Source: Colwellia sp. MB3u-41 (GTDB lineage Bacteria; Pseudomonadota; Gammaproteobacteria; Enterobacterales; Alteromonadaceae). From it: a stretch of 64,000 nt of DNA. Shown here in pieces: positions 63,150 to 64,000 of the stretch. Position 1 is the first letter of the stretch. Each line of letters opens with the position of its first letter. The notes under the pieces are model-generated. The model made no database searches, had not been told where the DNA came from, and saw nothing but the letters and a program-made list of their open reading frames with translations. The translations under genes and the position numbers were made by a program. The DNA lies in contig NZ_JACGUT010000047.1 of the NCBI RefSeq assembly GCF_014076845.1, positions 248,001 through 312,000 on the forward strand. The letters run 5' to 3'.

Positions 63150-64000
63150 TTATTCTGGATCAGCATACCCAGACCAGATATCGGCGTTGATGGTATTGAC
63201 TGGCGTTTTCTTTTTACGTTTTTTCTTACCTGTACCTTCAGGTTTTGCCATTGGCTTCTCTGCGGCAGTTATTGAATCACTACTCACTTCATCCGCTTCA
63301 AACCCCTTTACTTGCTCACGTTCAAGACGAATTTTATTCTTTTTTTCAATGACACTAAAGTGGTGGAAGTCTTCATGATCTATTAATGACAATGCTAAGC
63401 CTACTTCGCCCGCGCGGCCACTTCGGCCAATACGATGCATGTAGTCTGATGGACTTCTCGGTAAATTGAAATTGATCACCACAGGCAGTTTTTCAATGTC
63501 TATACCGCGTGCAGCAATATCAGTAGCAATTAGCACGTCAATCTCACCGGCTTTAAAGCCGTCAAGTACTCTACTGCGTTCACCTTGGCCTTTATCACCA
63601 TGAAACACCTCGGCGGTAATACCACGTTTAGCTAATTTTTCAGCTAAATGCTCACAATGGTGTTTAGCATTAACAAAAATCAGCGCTTGTCGCCATTCAT
63701 TTTCTTTAATTAAATGTGCTAACACAGCGGTTTTATCACCCTTGTTAACGGTAAAAACACGCTGTACCAAAGTACTCGCATCGCTGCTTTGCACTTGTAT
63801 TTCAATCGGATTGTGCAGTAACGCTTGAGTTAACGCTTTTACTTGATCAGGAAAAGTTGCTGAAAATAATAATATTTGTTTTTTCTTAGGTAATAGAGCT
63901 AACAGCGCAGTTAGCTCTTCAGTAAAGCCTAAACTTAACATTCTGTCGGCTTCATCAAGCACTAAGGTTTTCACCAAATCAAGCTTGACGGCATTACTTG
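63150..64000 (-). CDS. DEAD-box RNA helicase, RhlE-like (partial)
   Basis: The reading frame runs off the window's right edge. At least 283 residues are visible: LVLDEADRML (motif II), LLFSATF (III), IFVNAKHHCEHLAE (IV), IATDIAARGIDI (V) and HRIGRSGRAG (VI), then a basic tail (GKKKRKKKTP). RhlE/DbpA-type helicases remodel RNA duplexes during ribosome assembly or in the cold. The TTG at 63975-63977 is not a real start, since the frame is open through 64000. Motif I and the Q motif lie outside. Confidence 0.93.
   Translation of the reverse strand, partial: SNAVKLDLVKTLVLDEADRMLSLGFTEELTALLALLPKKKQILLFSATFPDQVKALTQALLHNPIEIQVQSSDASTLVQRVFTVNKGDKTAVLAHLIKENEWRQALIFVNAKHHCEHLAEKLAKRGITAEVFHGDKGQGERSRVLDGFKAGEIDVLIATDIAARGIDIEKLPVVINFNLPRSPSDYMHRIGRSGRAGEVGLALSLIDHEDFHHFSVIEKKNKIRLEREQVKGFEADEVSSDSITAAEKPMAKPEGTGKKKRKKKTPVNTINADIWSGYADPE

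Noticed and set aside
62917-63275. Overlapping short ORFs on both strands near the helicase end
   Set aside because: No consistent family or ribosome site; some are antisense to the helicase gene.
1-64000. CRISPR arrays, rRNA operons, complete insertion sequences, origin of replication
   Set aside because: No regular short repeat-spacer arrays, rRNA sequence, transposase pair with inverted ends or DnaA-box cluster was found.

Overview
The window looks like a chromosome segment of a cold-adapted marine gammaproteobacterium of the Alteromonadales, most like Colwellia or Thalassotalea. The basis is low G+C, many AT-rich Lys/Ile/Asn codons, small lineage-typical proteins (DUF2835, DUF2947, DUF2999), a 180-kDa NAD-glutamate dehydrogenase and gammaproteobacterial gene pairs (rcsF-trmO, msrC/proQ/prc, ybbA-ybbP beside tesA). 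Genus is an inference; no rRNA is present.

Layout. 1-2163: the end of a fructosamine kinase-like gene, a small Cys-rich protein, a MATE exporter and tRNA-Val with a stringent-type promoter. 2164-7470: a decayed accessory zone downstream of the tRNA. It holds a tyrosine integrase broken by a stop and a frameshift, a 2H-phosphoesterase-like protein lacking its second catalytic His, a periplasmic binding-like protein, a relic PEP-CTERM tail, a second degraded integrase head, an S4-domain protein and a ruined histidine kinase whose H-box His reads Tyr. 7473-10514: an intact three-gene signalling operon (receiver, CheC-like phosphatase, hybrid kinase). 10860-19086: a thioredoxin-like protein, DUF2947, an AI-2E family protein, a YbbA/YbbP-type ABC system, TesA (its start codon overlaps that of the divergent ATPase) and a KefB-like antiporter.

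19467-20435: a leftward tRNA operon, Ala then three Glu copies on about 262-266 bp tandem repeats, with promoter and terminator. 20730-31666: YvcK, Dcd, Mrp, MetG, a fused DAACS transporter plus binding protein, RcsF, TrmO, SlyD, an unknown protein and PyrD. 31752-36602: NAD-glutamate dehydrogenase. 36911-43861: a leftward cluster DUF1302 (outer-membrane barrel) - DUF1329 - YCF48-like propeller - RND/MMPL pump, which reads as an envelope export or lipid-handling system. 44185-52400: DUF2835, PepN, NhaC, Prc, ProQ, a small unknown and MsrC.

53467-56618 is the most interesting stretch: TlpA-like thioredoxin, DUF4266 lipoprotein ending in CGCN, DUF3570 outer-membrane-type protein and an ApbE flavin transferase. 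The DUF3570 protein carries DALTGAS near its mature N-terminus, which resembles the Asp-Gly/Ala-x-Ser/Thr-Gly-Ala-Ser/Thr flavinylation motif used by ApbE. This suggests a cell-envelope flavin/thiol redox module. The rest holds a GST, a large U32 protein with two Cys clusters, RDD, DUF924, a zinc ribbon, DUF2999, a frameshifted propeller-type gene and the C-terminal part of a DEAD-box helicase running off the end.
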